Source of the DNA: Nitrososphaeraceae archaeon
Lineage (GTDB): Archaea > Thermoproteota > Nitrososphaeria > Nitrososphaerales > Nitrososphaeraceae
Direction: 5' to 3'
NCBI GenBank assembly: GCA_009377575.1
Contig: WHTU01000024.1
Span: 1-43,541, forward strand
DNA length: 43,541 bases
Below the pieces are notes generated by a model. The model ran no database searches and was not told the origin of the DNA. It was given only the letters and a program-made list of their open reading frames with translations. Shown here piece by piece: positions 8,855 to 18,303 of the stretch. How positions within the stretch are numbered: the first letter of the stretch is position 1; each line of letters starts with the position of its first letter. Both the position numbers and the translations under genes were made by a program.

Positions 8855-10625
8855 ATGAAGGATTTAGGTCAACAGAATACAGTTAGTAGTTTCCTTGTCC
8901 AACAACTGTATGATCTGGGAGTTCGGTATGTATTTGGTGTCCCAGGAGACTACGTATTAGGATTCTATCAGTATTTGAATGAATCTAAAAAACTCATGAT
9001 AATCAATACTTCCGACGAGCAAGGTGCTGGTTTTGCGGCTGACGCCTATGCAAGAATCAATGGATTAGGAGTTGTATGCATAACTTATTGTGTTGGAGGG
9101 TTGAAAGTAGTCAACGCTACTGCTCAGGCATTTGCAGAAAAGTCTCCGTTGGTAATAATATCCGGATCGCCTGGAATAACAGAGCGAATAAAAAACCCAC
9201 TTCTTCACCATAAGATACGAGACTTTGACACACAATTAGAAATCTTCAAACACTTAACAGTTGATTCTGCCGTCATCTCTGATCCTCCGAGCGCAGTCAA
9301 AGTTATTAATAGGGTTTTATTATCAGCGATGCGTTACAAAAGACCTGTATACTTAGAACTTCCCAGAGACAAGGTCCTCGCACCATTATCTTTCGATGGG
9401 CAGGAGGATGAAGGGCATACAGGAGGTCGACAGATAACCGATAATAATTTCACATTCAAAAATGCATCGCTTGAATCTGATATTGACAGTCTGAAGGAAG
9501 CAATAAATGAAGCCAAGGAAATGATAAAGTTCTCGAGAAAGCCGGTAATAATAGCTGGAGTAGAAATACATCGATTTGGATTAAAACGTGCCATTTTAAC
9601 ATTAATAGAGAAAACAGGAATTCCAGTCGTATCTACTGTGTTAAGTAAGTCGGTAGTATCAGAAAACAATCCACTTTACATGGGTGTCTATGAGGGAGCA
9701 ATGGGTCATGAATGGATAAGAAGTTATGTTGAATCAAGTGATTGTCTTCGTATTGCTTGGCGCACCAATGACTGATATTGATTTTAGTATCACTCCCACG
9801 CCTATTGACCAATCTAAGGCCATTTACGCAACTTCAGAACGGTTATCAATTAAGCATCATAATTTTGACAACGTCTACTTGAATGACTTTCTGAACGGTC
9901 TAATTGAAGTGACTGACTATTTAACAAGCGCCCGTCGCACATCGGGCGCCTCAGAAATTGAAAAAATAAAGCTCAAACATCAGCCTAAAATAAAGCAAGA
10001 ATTGAATAGACAAGGTTTAGGAAGGCCAGAACATGATAATGAACGACGAAAAAAGATAACGGTCAGATATCTATTTGAAAGACTAAATCTATCTGTGAAC
10101 AATAGTACGGTAGTCATAGCTGATACAGGGGACTCTTTATTTGGATCACTTGATTTAACTATTCACGATCAAACGGAGTTCCTATGCCCGGCGTATTATC
10201 TATCAAGGGGCTTTGCAGTTCCTGCAGCAATTGGGGCTCAGTTAGCCAATTCAAGACTTAGACCTCTAGTAATCGTGGGTGATGGTGCCTTTCAGATGAC
10301 GGGGATGGAAGTATCTACCATTGCAAGATTTGGCCTGAACCCAATCGTTGTGATATTGAATAATAAAGGGTACGGCACAGAACGGCCAATTATTGATGGA
10401 CCATTCAATGACTTGCTTTCATGGGATTATAGTAGGATTCCTCAGGTTATAGGCTATGGTAAGGGTTTTGTAATAGAATCTGAAGAGGAGCTTGACAGAG
10501 CCATGTTTGAATCTGAAAAGATCTATGATCGAGAGCTTTGTTTGCTGGATGTCCGGCTAGATAAGCGTGATGGATCTGCCGCATTGAAACGCATCACAGA
10601 GGTCTTCCACAGTAGGGCACACTAA
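8855..10625 (+). pseudogene. ThDP-dependent 2-keto-acid decarboxylase (pyruvate/indolepyruvate decarboxylase type), frameshifted
   Basis: The two halves of one enzyme lie in different frames. The first, 8855-9775, carries the N-terminal domain: FGVPGDYVLG, SDEQGAGFAADAYAR with cofactor-activating Glu55, and NPLLHHKI, whose His-His pair is typical of pyruvate and indolepyruvate decarboxylases. The second, up to 10625, carries the cofactor motif IVGDGAFQMTGMEVS closing in LNNKGYGTE. The reading passes smoothly from YVESSDCL in the first frame to VLLGAPMTDID in the second if one base is skipped around 9748-9752, so a single-base insertion is the simplest lesion. Whole length without it would be about 590 residues, slightly more than usual for the family. 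Some low-conservation sequence at 9890-10070 is highly charged. If the shift is real the enzyme is dead; a sequencing error would restore it. Confidence 0.85.
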
Positions 10626-10899
10626 CCCCCAGGAAATCGTACATAGATGAGAGAACTACACAGCAATTCCTTCATGTAGACGGTTTCCCTCGTTCATCAC
10701 ATTCATCAGGAAAATCTGACCTTTGTATATTCTGTTGAATTGAGCTGATAATTCTGAAAATTCGAATGGAATAATTTTCAAATAAGTCACGACTATTCCT
10801 ACTGTGATGGCAATGGGTTGAATTGAAATTAGACTTCCTAGGAGATGCAAAAGGTATGAACGATTAATATTATAAAATGGTAGATTCAACTACAGCCAG
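10626..10899. other. gap before the aminotransferase relic
   Basis: A minus-strand ORF at 10656-10889 (77 residues, one hydrophobic stretch, ISIQPIAITVGIVVTYL) has no recognised relatives and lies between two broken genes. I do not call it a gene. Confidence 0.35.
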
Positions 10900-11130
10900 A
10901 TGCTTAAACACCACACTCCCATGTTGGCTCCTGGACCAAACGCCAGTAATATTGTTACCACAATGAAAGATTTCCAATCAACTTGTAGGTATCCTCTTGT
11001 TATTGTGAAAGGTCAAGGTTACACAATCGAAGATGTGATTGGGAATATTTACATCTAGTATGGAGCATGTCCACTTGGATGTTCCCATCCAAATATAATA
11101 GAAGTGGTGGCAAATGACTCAAAAATCTGA
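10900..11130 (+). pseudogene. N-terminal relic of a class III aminotransferase
   Basis: The frame from ATG 10900 reads LAPGPNASNIVTTMKDFQS, then RYPLVIVKGQGYTIEDVIGN and IYI, a TAG at 11056-11058, then YGACPLGCSHPNIIEVV. This is the start of archaeal 4-aminobutyrate/acetylornithine-type (class III, PLP-dependent) aminotransferases. There the stretch runs PLVVKRGYGAIVEDVDGN, YLDF and GHCHP. The stop replaces the conserved residue before the glycine-rich turn, and homology ends after about 70 of the usual 430 or more residues. After 11130 only scraps remain, including a 27-codon frame at 11251-11334 that ends five bases before the next gene. Confidence 0.75.
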
Positions 11131-11338
11131 ATCCACTGATTACAGGCTCAAATATGACAAAACATTGCTCATTTTGCATTGAAAGATTGTTTTGAGTCCT
11201 AATTTAAAAAGGACCTGGGACTGAAAAGAATATTTGCTAAGACAGGGTCAATGAATACAACTGTTCTCACAAGGATTAGCGAAAGATTGTTAAGTGAAGA
11301 TGACTATTTGTCCCTGAATAAACTTAGTGTTTGATTGA

Positions 11339-13606
11339 ATGGTTAGTGCATCTGCAAAAATGGGGTTTTCCAGGCGCAGCCTGTTCCTTGGAGTTATTCT
11401 AGTCATCACCATCACAACTTCCATTATTTTCTTTGCCAATGTAGAGGCCAGAGAATATTATGCTCATTGGATTATTAGTATCACTGCATCTACGACAGCT
11501 TTGCTGGCCATTTCAATCGTATATCAGCAAAAGCACCATCATAGACTGATCGAAAAAGCCGACGTTGCTCTCGCAATAGCTTTAGGATTGTCACTTTGTG
11601 CCGAAATTTTTTGGGCAACTCATGAGATAATACTAGAAGTCGTGCCAACCGTTCCGTCATGGGCAGATGCATTCTCTATATCTGCCTATGCTTCATTAGG
11701 ATACTATGTATTCTCAACATATCTTCGATTTTACAAGCAATTCCATTTTAATTATGCACTTACGATTGCTGCCATAATCGCGAGTGCGATATTCCTTATC
11801 TTCATAATTACACAGACTCTGAATTTTGCTGACCTTTCATCTTATAGAGGAGTAGCAGTCTTCACAGTAATTATCGCTTATCCCATTCTGGATGCAATCA
11901 TTATGGTTCCAGCATTTTTGATTGTAGTCAATTACAAGAAGGAGCCTCAATGGTTCACTCCTTGGATCTTCAAATCCGCAGGTATTTTTCTTGTCGTAAT
12001 TTCAGATAGCTGGTTCGCATTATTTGTTGTTACATCCATGACCAACGAATTATGGCCATCAGCGATGATCTTTGCAGCTCATAACGTTATCATTGCCGCT
12101 GGTTTACTTTGGTACGTACTATCTCTAGCCACTTCTCGCACGGATACAACCTTCACTAAGTCAGATAATTCGGATTCTGCGGACAGTAACACACAACAGT
12201 CAGACACCCACATCCCAAGATTAAATGGTTCCAAGGCCAGGGCGACGTCCAGTTATATAATTTTCTTTACTCTAGCCGCGCTATCAGTTTTATCGATCGT
12301 ATTGATTGTTGCAAACTTGTTTCCATCTCTGGTATCTATTTGGTCAGTAGATCGCTTGATATTTTTTGCTTCATCTGATACCACCGAAGGAACGCATGAA
12401 ACGGCAATTTCTGCCAATACCGTGAAAATCGGTGCCCTTCTACCGCTAAGCGGAGTATCATCATCTTCAGGAAAATCCACAGAAGCTGCATTGGATAGGG
12501 CGCTTAACGATGTAAATGCATATTTCTCAGATACTAATTCTAGCATACGCTATGACTTGGTAGTACATGATACTGAATCAGATCCCACAACGAGCCTCGA
12601 AAAGCTAAGGCTTCTAGCAAAGGATGATATTCGGATAGTGATAGGTCCTGCAACAAGCGCAGAATTGGAAGCTGTCAAAGATTATGTAGATAAAAACGAT
12701 ATTATCATTATTAGTCATTCTAGCACGGCTCCATCGCTCGCGATTGAAGGAGATAATATCTTTAGGTTCGTCCCCAATGATCTTCAACAGGCCGAGGCAA
12801 TTTCAAGAGTAATGTGGGACCAAGGAATAAGAATGGTGATCCCTTTCTGGAGGGATGACATTTTCGGTCATGAGCTAATGCAAGCGGTCAGAGCCAATTT
12901 TGAGAAAATGGGAGGTGAATTTGATAAAGATTCTGAGAGGATTGGTTATGCCCCCCGAACTGGACAATTGGCAGCAAGTTTGCATAGAATCAACTTCATT
13001 ATGTGGGACAATGCTTTGAAATTCTTAGAATCAAGAGTTCAGAATGCGTTAACTAAATACGCTCCTGACAAAATTGGTGTTTATATGGTCTCCCTTGATG
13101 AAGTAACTCCTATATTTATTCAAGCGTATAACCACCCAATACTCTCTAAGGTAAAGTGGTACGGAAGCGATGGAACTGCCCTCAATGAAAAGCTTATCAG
13201 AAACCATGAAGCTGCTCTCTTTGCTGTAAATACCTCCTTCACTAATCCAATCTATGGATTCCAAAATATGAAAAATGAGAAACTAGCCAACTTGTTGGCG
13301 GAGATTCGATCACAAGTACATGTCTCCCCGTCGCCCTATTCTGCTGTCGCATATGACATATTCTGGGTCGCAGCTATGACTGAAAATATTACAAGAAACA
13401 TCGAAAGCAACGTCACCTCAAATCAAGATATCCAAGTGCTTATGAACGCCTTAACGAGTTCTGCAAATTCATATTCGGGAGTGACTGGCAATACAACTCT
13501 TAATAGAATGGGGGACCGAGCTTATGGCGAATACGATTACTGGAATGTAACCGCCAAAAACGGTGAAGGTCAAGCACCAACATTTTCTTGGAACAGGACG
13601 AAGTGA
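11339..13606 (+). CDS. multi-TM protein fused to an extracytoplasmic type 1 solute-binding domain
   Basis: A 755-residue two-part protein. Residues 1-265 contain about eight hydrophobic segments (roughly 12-34, 42-62, 73-98, 106-124, 135-157, 170-195, 205-228 and 235-260). A hydrophilic linker follows, then one more membrane segment at about 305-330. From residue 362 onward is a periplasmic-binding fold of the branched-chain amino acid type (Peripla_BP_6): VKIGALLPLSG, AALDRALNDVNA, VIGPATSAELEAVK, FRFVPNDLQQAEAIS and WYGSDG. Such domains bind amino acids or amides, yet no ABC permease or ATPase genes are next to it. That suggests a membrane-tethered sensor or receptor rather than a transporter subunit. 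The N-terminal half is not recognised; a sensor-type integral membrane domain is inferred. The binding part has many N-x-S/T sites, consistent with an outside location. Confidence 0.82.
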   Translation: MVSASAKMGFSRRSLFLGVILVITITTSIIFFANVEAREYYAHWIISITASTTALLAISIVYQQKHHHRLIEKADVALAIALGLSLCAEIFWATHEIILEVVPTVPSWADAFSISAYASLGYYVFSTYLRFYKQFHFNYALTIAAIIASAIFLIFIITQTLNFADLSSYRGVAVFTVIIAYPILDAIIMVPAFLIVVNYKKEPQWFTPWIFKSAGIFLVVISDSWFALFVVTSMTNELWPSAMIFAAHNVIIAAGLLWYVLSLATSRTDTTFTKSDNSDSADSNTQQSDTHIPRLNGSKARATSSYIIFFTLAALSVLSIVLIVANLFPSLVSIWSVDRLIFFASSDTTEGTHETAISANTVKIGALLPLSGVSSSSGKSTEAALDRALNDVNAYFSDTNSSIRYDLVVHDTESDPTTSLEKLRLLAKDDIRIVIGPATSAELEAVKDYVDKNDIIIISHSSTAPSLAIEGDNIFRFVPNDLQQAEAISRVMWDQGIRMVIPFWRDDIFGHELMQAVRANFEKMGGEFDKDSERIGYAPRTGQLAASLHRINFIMWDNALKFLESRVQNALTKYAPDKIGVYMVSLDEVTPIFIQAYNHPILSKVKWYGSDGTALNEKLIRNHEAALFAVNTSFTNPIYGFQNMKNEKLANLLAEIRSQVHVSPSPYSAVAYDIFWVAAMTENITRNIESNVTSNQDIQVLMNALTSSANSYSGVTGNTTLNRMGDRAYGEYDYWNVTAKNGEGQAPTFSWNRTK

Positions 13607-14005
13607 TAGATGATAGATCAGTAAATGAATAATATGATAGAAGGGATTATCAGATATTCATTGTGCATTGTGAATAGTTTAGACTGCAAAATAGACAACG
13701 ACTTGGAAATTACAGAATAAAATCTTACATTGTATCACTCATCTCTACACCCATAATGTTGCCAATATTAAATGCAACACCGGTATGTGGGATAATCATT
13801 CTTAATCCTTATGATGATCCAAGATGAGGAAGAATTTGTTCGTAGAAAAAATTCTCAAAAAAGGAAGAACAAACCAGAACCGATCTGATACTGAATGAGT
13901 GCAGACCTCCCAACATCCATTTTCTTCTTTATTCCCGCTTCAATAGGCTCAATATTTACTCATATCTCAACCAAGCCGTTGTTGCTACTAGTTAATCCGT
14001 GATAC
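13607..14005. other. region between convergent genes
   Basis: About 400 bases between the 3' ends of the solute-binding fusion and the HtrA gene. No gene seen. Confidence 0.5.
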
Positions 14006-15706
14006 TTATCTGCCAAATAACTGATCACACGCCTCCTTACCGACACCTTCAACACACCGTTCGTACATATCACCGAAGGGATCACCTCCGAAGGGCTCTT
14101 CCTGCGAAAATGGTAATTGTGGCAGCTGTTCAAGAGGAGCCTGCTCACTTTGGATATTTCCCAAAGTCAATGGAACTGTGATCTCCTGACCGTCTCTTAG
14201 GACCCGAATCTGGACGCTGTCTCCTACTTCTTTTGTGTCAAGGTATGATTGGATATCTTGGATTGTGCTAACATCCGCTTCATCTATCCCAACAACAATA
14301 TCTCCTCCGAGCTTAAATTCACTTCCGTTTATGTTAGCAATCTTGTATCCCCCTCTAATCTCAGCCTTATCTGCTGGTCCCCCCGAGATTATATCTTCTA
14401 TAAGGAAACCCTTCTGCGACTGTGTTAGATTCATTAATTCAGCCAATTCTGGTGTCATATTGATGCCGTTTATTCCCAATGCGGGTCTCTGTTGTTGCTG
14501 TTTTGAATCCTGATTTGGTTGGAACATATTTTCAGCTTCCTGGTTCGGTCTGGCGGTGAGTACCATATCGATATGTTGGGTCTTTCCATCCCTAATAACC
14601 GATAATTCAATATTGTCACCAACGGCCTTTTGTTCTTCCAAATAAGAAAGTAGATCTTCCATAGCTCTAACACTTTGGTTGTCGACTGCAACAATTACGT
14701 CCCCTCCTAGTCTAATGTCCTGCCCATCCACCGCTGTAAGCACATCTCCTCCTCGTATACCGGCTTTGTCAGCAGGGCTATTCGCGGTGATATCTACTAC
14801 AAGAATACCTTTTGTATCATTTAAGTGCGTTGCATTTGAGATTTCAGGAGATACAGTTATTCCAGAGATGCCCATATAAGGATGCTCGTAGGACCCGTTT
14901 TTTAATAGCGATGATACTACCTTCTGAACCATATTTGATGGGATTGCGAATCCCACTCCTGAGTAGACTCCCGTGTTCGAAAATATTGCTGTGTTCACAC
15001 CCACCAATTCTCCCTTAGTATTAAGCAGCGGTCCGCCTGAGTTACCCGGATTTATCGCTGCATCAGTCTGAATTATGTTCGATATCGAATATCCAGTGAT
15101 ATCATTTGGTAAAACTCGTCCCATTTGGCTTATGACCCCGGATGTCAGAGTTCCGCTAAGACCGAATGGATTCCCAATTGCAATAACTTGTTCCCCTACT
15201 TGTAAGGCTGAGGAATTTGCAGCTTTTAGCGGCGGAATTTGTTTCTGGAAACCATCATCAGTTATTCGTAACACGGCGATGTCTGAATAAGGATCTTGTC
15301 CGATTATCTTAGCCGAATAAGAATCCCCATCTACAAATGTAACTTCAACACTATTAGGATCGGAAATCACATGATAGTTGGTGAGGATATGTCCATCCTG
15401 ATCGTATACAAATCCTGAACCTAATGCGACACCATTCTGAGGGATTTGCTCCCCGTTCCTAATCACAAGGCTATTGCTAATAGGACTTGTGCTAGTTATT
15501 TGTACAACAGAATTTTCGGTTTTGTTAAAGATTTGAGGTAATGTCAGTGGATCTGAGGCTGATATTGATGCTGACAACGAATTATTAATGACAACGTTAC
15601 TTGAGTTATCATTTGACTGTTGAGCTATTGCTTCTGACAAGGGTATGCCAAAGCACATAGAAGTTGTCAATATGGCTATTACGACAATCCAAATATAATT
15701 GGGCAT
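14006..15706 (-). CDS. HtrA/DegP-family exported serine protease with two PDZ domains
   Basis: A 566-residue protein with a signal peptide (hydrophobic residues 5-19, cleavage likely after EAIAQ). The trypsin-like domain has the complete triad: His112 in LTNYHVI, Asp142 in YSDIAVLR and Ser223 in NPGNSGGPL. Two PDZ domains follow at about residues 285-395 and 410-525. Each has the duplicated substructure usual in archaeal members (KAGIRGGDVLTAVDGQDI, then LGGDVIVAVD). The last 35 residues are acidic/aromatic and end with a Cys pair (RCVEGVGKEACDQLFGR), which may be a disulfide. The role is quality control of misfolded exported proteins. ATG 15706 fits the signal peptide. It is transcribed alone, converging on the gene at 11339-13606. 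Confidence 0.95.
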   Translation of the reverse strand: MPNYIWIVVIAILTTSMCFGIPLSEAIAQQSNDNSSNVVINNSLSASISASDPLTLPQIFNKTENSVVQITSTSPISNSLVIRNGEQIPQNGVALGSGFVYDQDGHILTNYHVISDPNSVEVTFVDGDSYSAKIIGQDPYSDIAVLRITDDGFQKQIPPLKAANSSALQVGEQVIAIGNPFGLSGTLTSGVISQMGRVLPNDITGYSISNIIQTDAAINPGNSGGPLLNTKGELVGVNTAIFSNTGVYSGVGFAIPSNMVQKVVSSLLKNGSYEHPYMGISGITVSPEISNATHLNDTKGILVVDITANSPADKAGIRGGDVLTAVDGQDIRLGGDVIVAVDNQSVRAMEDLLSYLEEQKAVGDNIELSVIRDGKTQHIDMVLTARPNQEAENMFQPNQDSKQQQQRPALGINGINMTPELAELMNLTQSQKGFLIEDIISGGPADKAEIRGGYKIANINGSEFKLGGDIVVGIDEADVSTIQDIQSYLDTKEVGDSVQIRVLRDGQEITVPLTLGNIQSEQAPLEQLPQLPFSQEEPFGGDPFGDMYERCVEGVGKEACDQLFGR

Positions 15707-16283
15707 GAAAACAAAGTAACGAATTCTGTTATTTATATGTTGACAATTATGTCATAAAGTCAGTGTTCAAGTGTCAATTTAATGTATAATTGAAAGATAT
15801 TCTCTTGAACATGAAAAGCTATTATAATGGTCGTGCTGTGGAGTACGAATTAATTTTATGTCTTAAATCGCTTGGTTGCCAGATCTTAACGTTTAAAGAT
15901 CGAACGGGGTATTACTTGATACGAATTCCGTTGTTACGAACAAACAATTACGTTGTTACTAACATAACTATCTTGTAGAGGAATTCTGAAGTCTGAGAAA
16001 AGAAACAAAAACCAACCCTTGTTTGGATCATATCTACTTCTTATCACTTCTATAGTCCACATTTATGGTTTTGAATCAGCTGCCCCATTCCTCCTTAAGA
16101 AACTGACAGTTTTTTTTATGAACAGCCAACTTCCAGATGAGAATTTTAAGCACCATGGATTGTTATACCCCTTTCAAATAGGTGGTTGCTCTTTTTCTAG
16201 ATAGACAGAGTAACAAGATCCTGAGCGTGAACATAAACATATATCATTTGTAATCCTTAATCGTGGTCAACTAAACGTTGATT
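15707..16283. other. intergenic region with a doubtful nuclease-like fragment
   Basis: The start of HtrA has an AT-rich promoter region at 15728-15740. A TTG-started 62-residue plus-strand ORF at 15790-15978 contains YYNGRAVEYELILCLKSLGC. This faintly resembles the first helix of Hjc-type resolvases and other PDDEXK nucleases (G-R-x-x-E-Y), but it lacks the catalytic strand, so it is at best a fragment. A second ORF at 16019-16204 looks random. Confidence 0.35.
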
Positions 16284-16550
16284 CTAATCAGATATTCTAT
16301 TTGCGATAAGGGCTTCTTGTTCTTCCTCCATCTCATTATCTTGCGTTGCACGTTTTCGCCGCCTCTTTCTTACTTCATTGAGAATCTGGCGAATCGTTTC
16401 TTCTGAGACTTTTGCAATTTTTGAGTCACACTCCATTCCCTGTGCGTCCAATACCTCTTCAGTAACTGAAATAACTTCAGCTTTGTTGTCTTTCTCCTCT
16501 TGTGTTAGCAGATTCAGACTCATAAATCGGAAGAACGCAAATTCACTCAT
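16284..16550 (-). CDS. small charged protein of unknown function
   Basis: An 88-residue protein, mostly helical by composition, with a basic cluster (NEVRKRRRKRAT at about residues 58-69) followed by a strongly acidic stretch (EMEEEQEA). There is no signal peptide. The ATG start at 16550 stands after an AT-rich leader. The charge pattern could suit nucleic-acid or protein binding, but no family is recognised. It is isolated from other genes. Confidence 0.5.
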   Translation of the reverse strand: MSEFAFFRFMSLNLLTQEEKDNKAEVISVTEEVLDAQGMECDSKIAKVSEETIRQILNEVRKRRRKRATQDNEMEEEQEALIANRISD

Positions 16551-17321
16551 TTTCTTATTCTACCCAATTTGAATATACGGGGCTTCGAACTTTTATGGTT
16601 TTCTAGAAAGAGATTTATTCAATCAATATTAGCTCAATTCATTACTATGGCTTTATATTTAAGAAGTTAAGTTGGATGCCATAATTCCAATTTACAAGAT
16701 TAGTTATACTGAGTTCACGTAAATATAGCGTGCCGCCCTAAAGGTAGTTGTGTTCGTCTATCGATACAGGGCAAATAGTGAAACTGATCATGTGTCTTCA
16801 ATCTTATATCTCGAACTCAGTACAGGCTTTGACATTTCCTACATCTATGATGTACCATCGGGGTATTAATCCTGAGATTATAATCGCATTATATCACTAA
16901 TGATATCTTAACACTTCCACTTTCAGGACTTGTTAATTTTTAATGTAACAAATAAAGGTAGAACGGCTAGGGATGGGTTGTTGTCAAGGCAAATGTCCAT
17001 AGCCTCCTTCTGCGTTCAGCAAATCAAAATTTTGGTCGCAAGGCAGACTAATCCAAAACTATGAGTTTCGGTATTTCTATATACATAAAAAAGATGTTAA
17101 AGACTTAGAAAAAGGCATTATCTCGTCCCGCCTCTTATTCTTTTTTGTCTCAATTCTTACATTTAAGGCGATACTGTTACTGGACTGGACATCGATGTCA
17201 ATGGGTTGCTATATTGAAGGTGGCTAGAGGAGTGATAGACATCGGCTAATGAAAGCTGCCGCTATGAGACTAACTAATAACTATGTTCTATGATGTATTC
17301 TGTGAGTCAGTCTGAATGTCT
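16551..17321. other. 770-base gap
   Basis: No convincing gene. A plus-strand frame that is open at about 16730-16870 (VVVFVYRYRANSETDHVSSI and on) looks weakly coding and may be a decayed fragment. Nothing else noted. Confidence 0.4.
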
Positions 17322-17678
17322 TCATTTAGCAGTGGTATCGTTCTCCCATAAACCAAATGTGTTGTTCTCTGTATCCGAACATACAGCCAAATAGCCCATA
17401 CCGGGCACTGCCATTTTTGCCATTCTAACTTTTCCTCCCAGTTGTTCTACTTTGGAAGAATATTCCTCAACTGATTTTACATCAATGTAATTTGTTATTC
17501 CCTGTTGCTCTGGCATCATTCTCTTCATCATTCCACCAGCGACAGCATTATTCCCATTGTGATCTGTAGTGGTTATTGCCCAATATTCGAGTCCCTCAGG
17601 TAATTTCTCTGGTGCCACCTTCTCGATGTTCCAGCCAAATAAGTCACTGTAGAACTTTTTTGACCTATCAACATCGTC
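17322..17678 (-). pseudogene. glyoxalase/VOC-family protein, 5'-truncated
   Basis: Reading leftward, the frame gives DDVDRSKKFYSDLFGWNIEK, then EYWAITTTDH, MMPEQQGITNYIDV and a C-terminus with GYLAVCSDTENNTFGLWE. This is the single-module VOC fold seen in short glyoxalase/bleomycin-resistance-like proteins. Homology begins at the second residue block of the fold. The usual start and first beta-strand (about 12-15 residues) are absent, and the frame upstream runs into TGA at 17700-17702. The only start codon left in the conserved part is GTG at 17616-17618, which would drop a further 20 residues. The same junction truncates the divergent gene to the right. Probably non-functional. Confidence 0.8.
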
Positions 17679-17694
17679 TGACGAGGGGGAAGTT

Positions 17695-18174
17695 GGCCTT
17701 CAATGGTATGCACGGGGTGCAAACCACACAGACAGCGAACCATGCCAAGGTACGTCATTGAAGGGGAGGCTACTTACCGACGGTACAGCTAATTGGAAAA
17801 AAGAAATATGGCACGACGGAGGTTACACGGATGCGAGAGGTACTGAACAGGCCTCAGATGATTCTTTTATTGATAAGTGGATTGGATGGAAGGTTATAAT
17901 GTATAATACTCAAGAGGATAACGCAGTTAAAATGGAGTCTTATTTAGATGAAGATAACAATAATGACTGGAAACAGGTAACTAGTCTTGTCGACAGTGGT
18001 GATTGGTTTGCAAGCTCGTCGGATGAAAAATTCTTTAGTGCTGATTGTGGCCTTCCCAAAGACTATATCGTAACTAATTCTGGGCCGGTGGCTGCTTTTA
18101 GATCAGATGGAATAATTTGGGATTTCAGAGATTTGAGTGTGCGAGAGATTCAACCTCCAGTAACTAAGAGATGA
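17695..18174 (+). pseudogene. exported carbohydrate-lyase-like protein, 5'-truncated
   Basis: The frame reads LQWYARGANHTDSEPCQGTS, then LKGRLLTDG, WKKEIWHDGGYTDARGT and WIGWKVIMYN, ending at TGA 18172-18174. This pattern of aromatic and glycine-rich strands resembles beta-sandwich proteins of the polysaccharide-lyase/concanavalin type that are common and exported in soil ammonia-oxidising archaea; that placement is from memory and moderate. The part with signal peptide and first strands is missing. Translation could start only at TTG 17758 or similar codons inside the fold. The lost 5' end coincides with that of the VOC gene on the other strand. Confidence 0.65.
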
Positions 18175-18303
18175 AAAATGGTTAGGATATTTCAGCCATC
18201 AAGCGATCTACTAAACACACCTATTCTGAATATTGGGGGTAGTGAGGCATATTCGCCAATTACTTAAAGTAGTTGTAATGTTGGCAGTACTGCTGCCATA
18301 CCG

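Noticed and set aside
14235-15290. Several plus-strand ORFs of 66-92 residues opposite the HtrA gene
   Set aside because: They are antisense shadows of a strongly coding gene and have no domain-like character.
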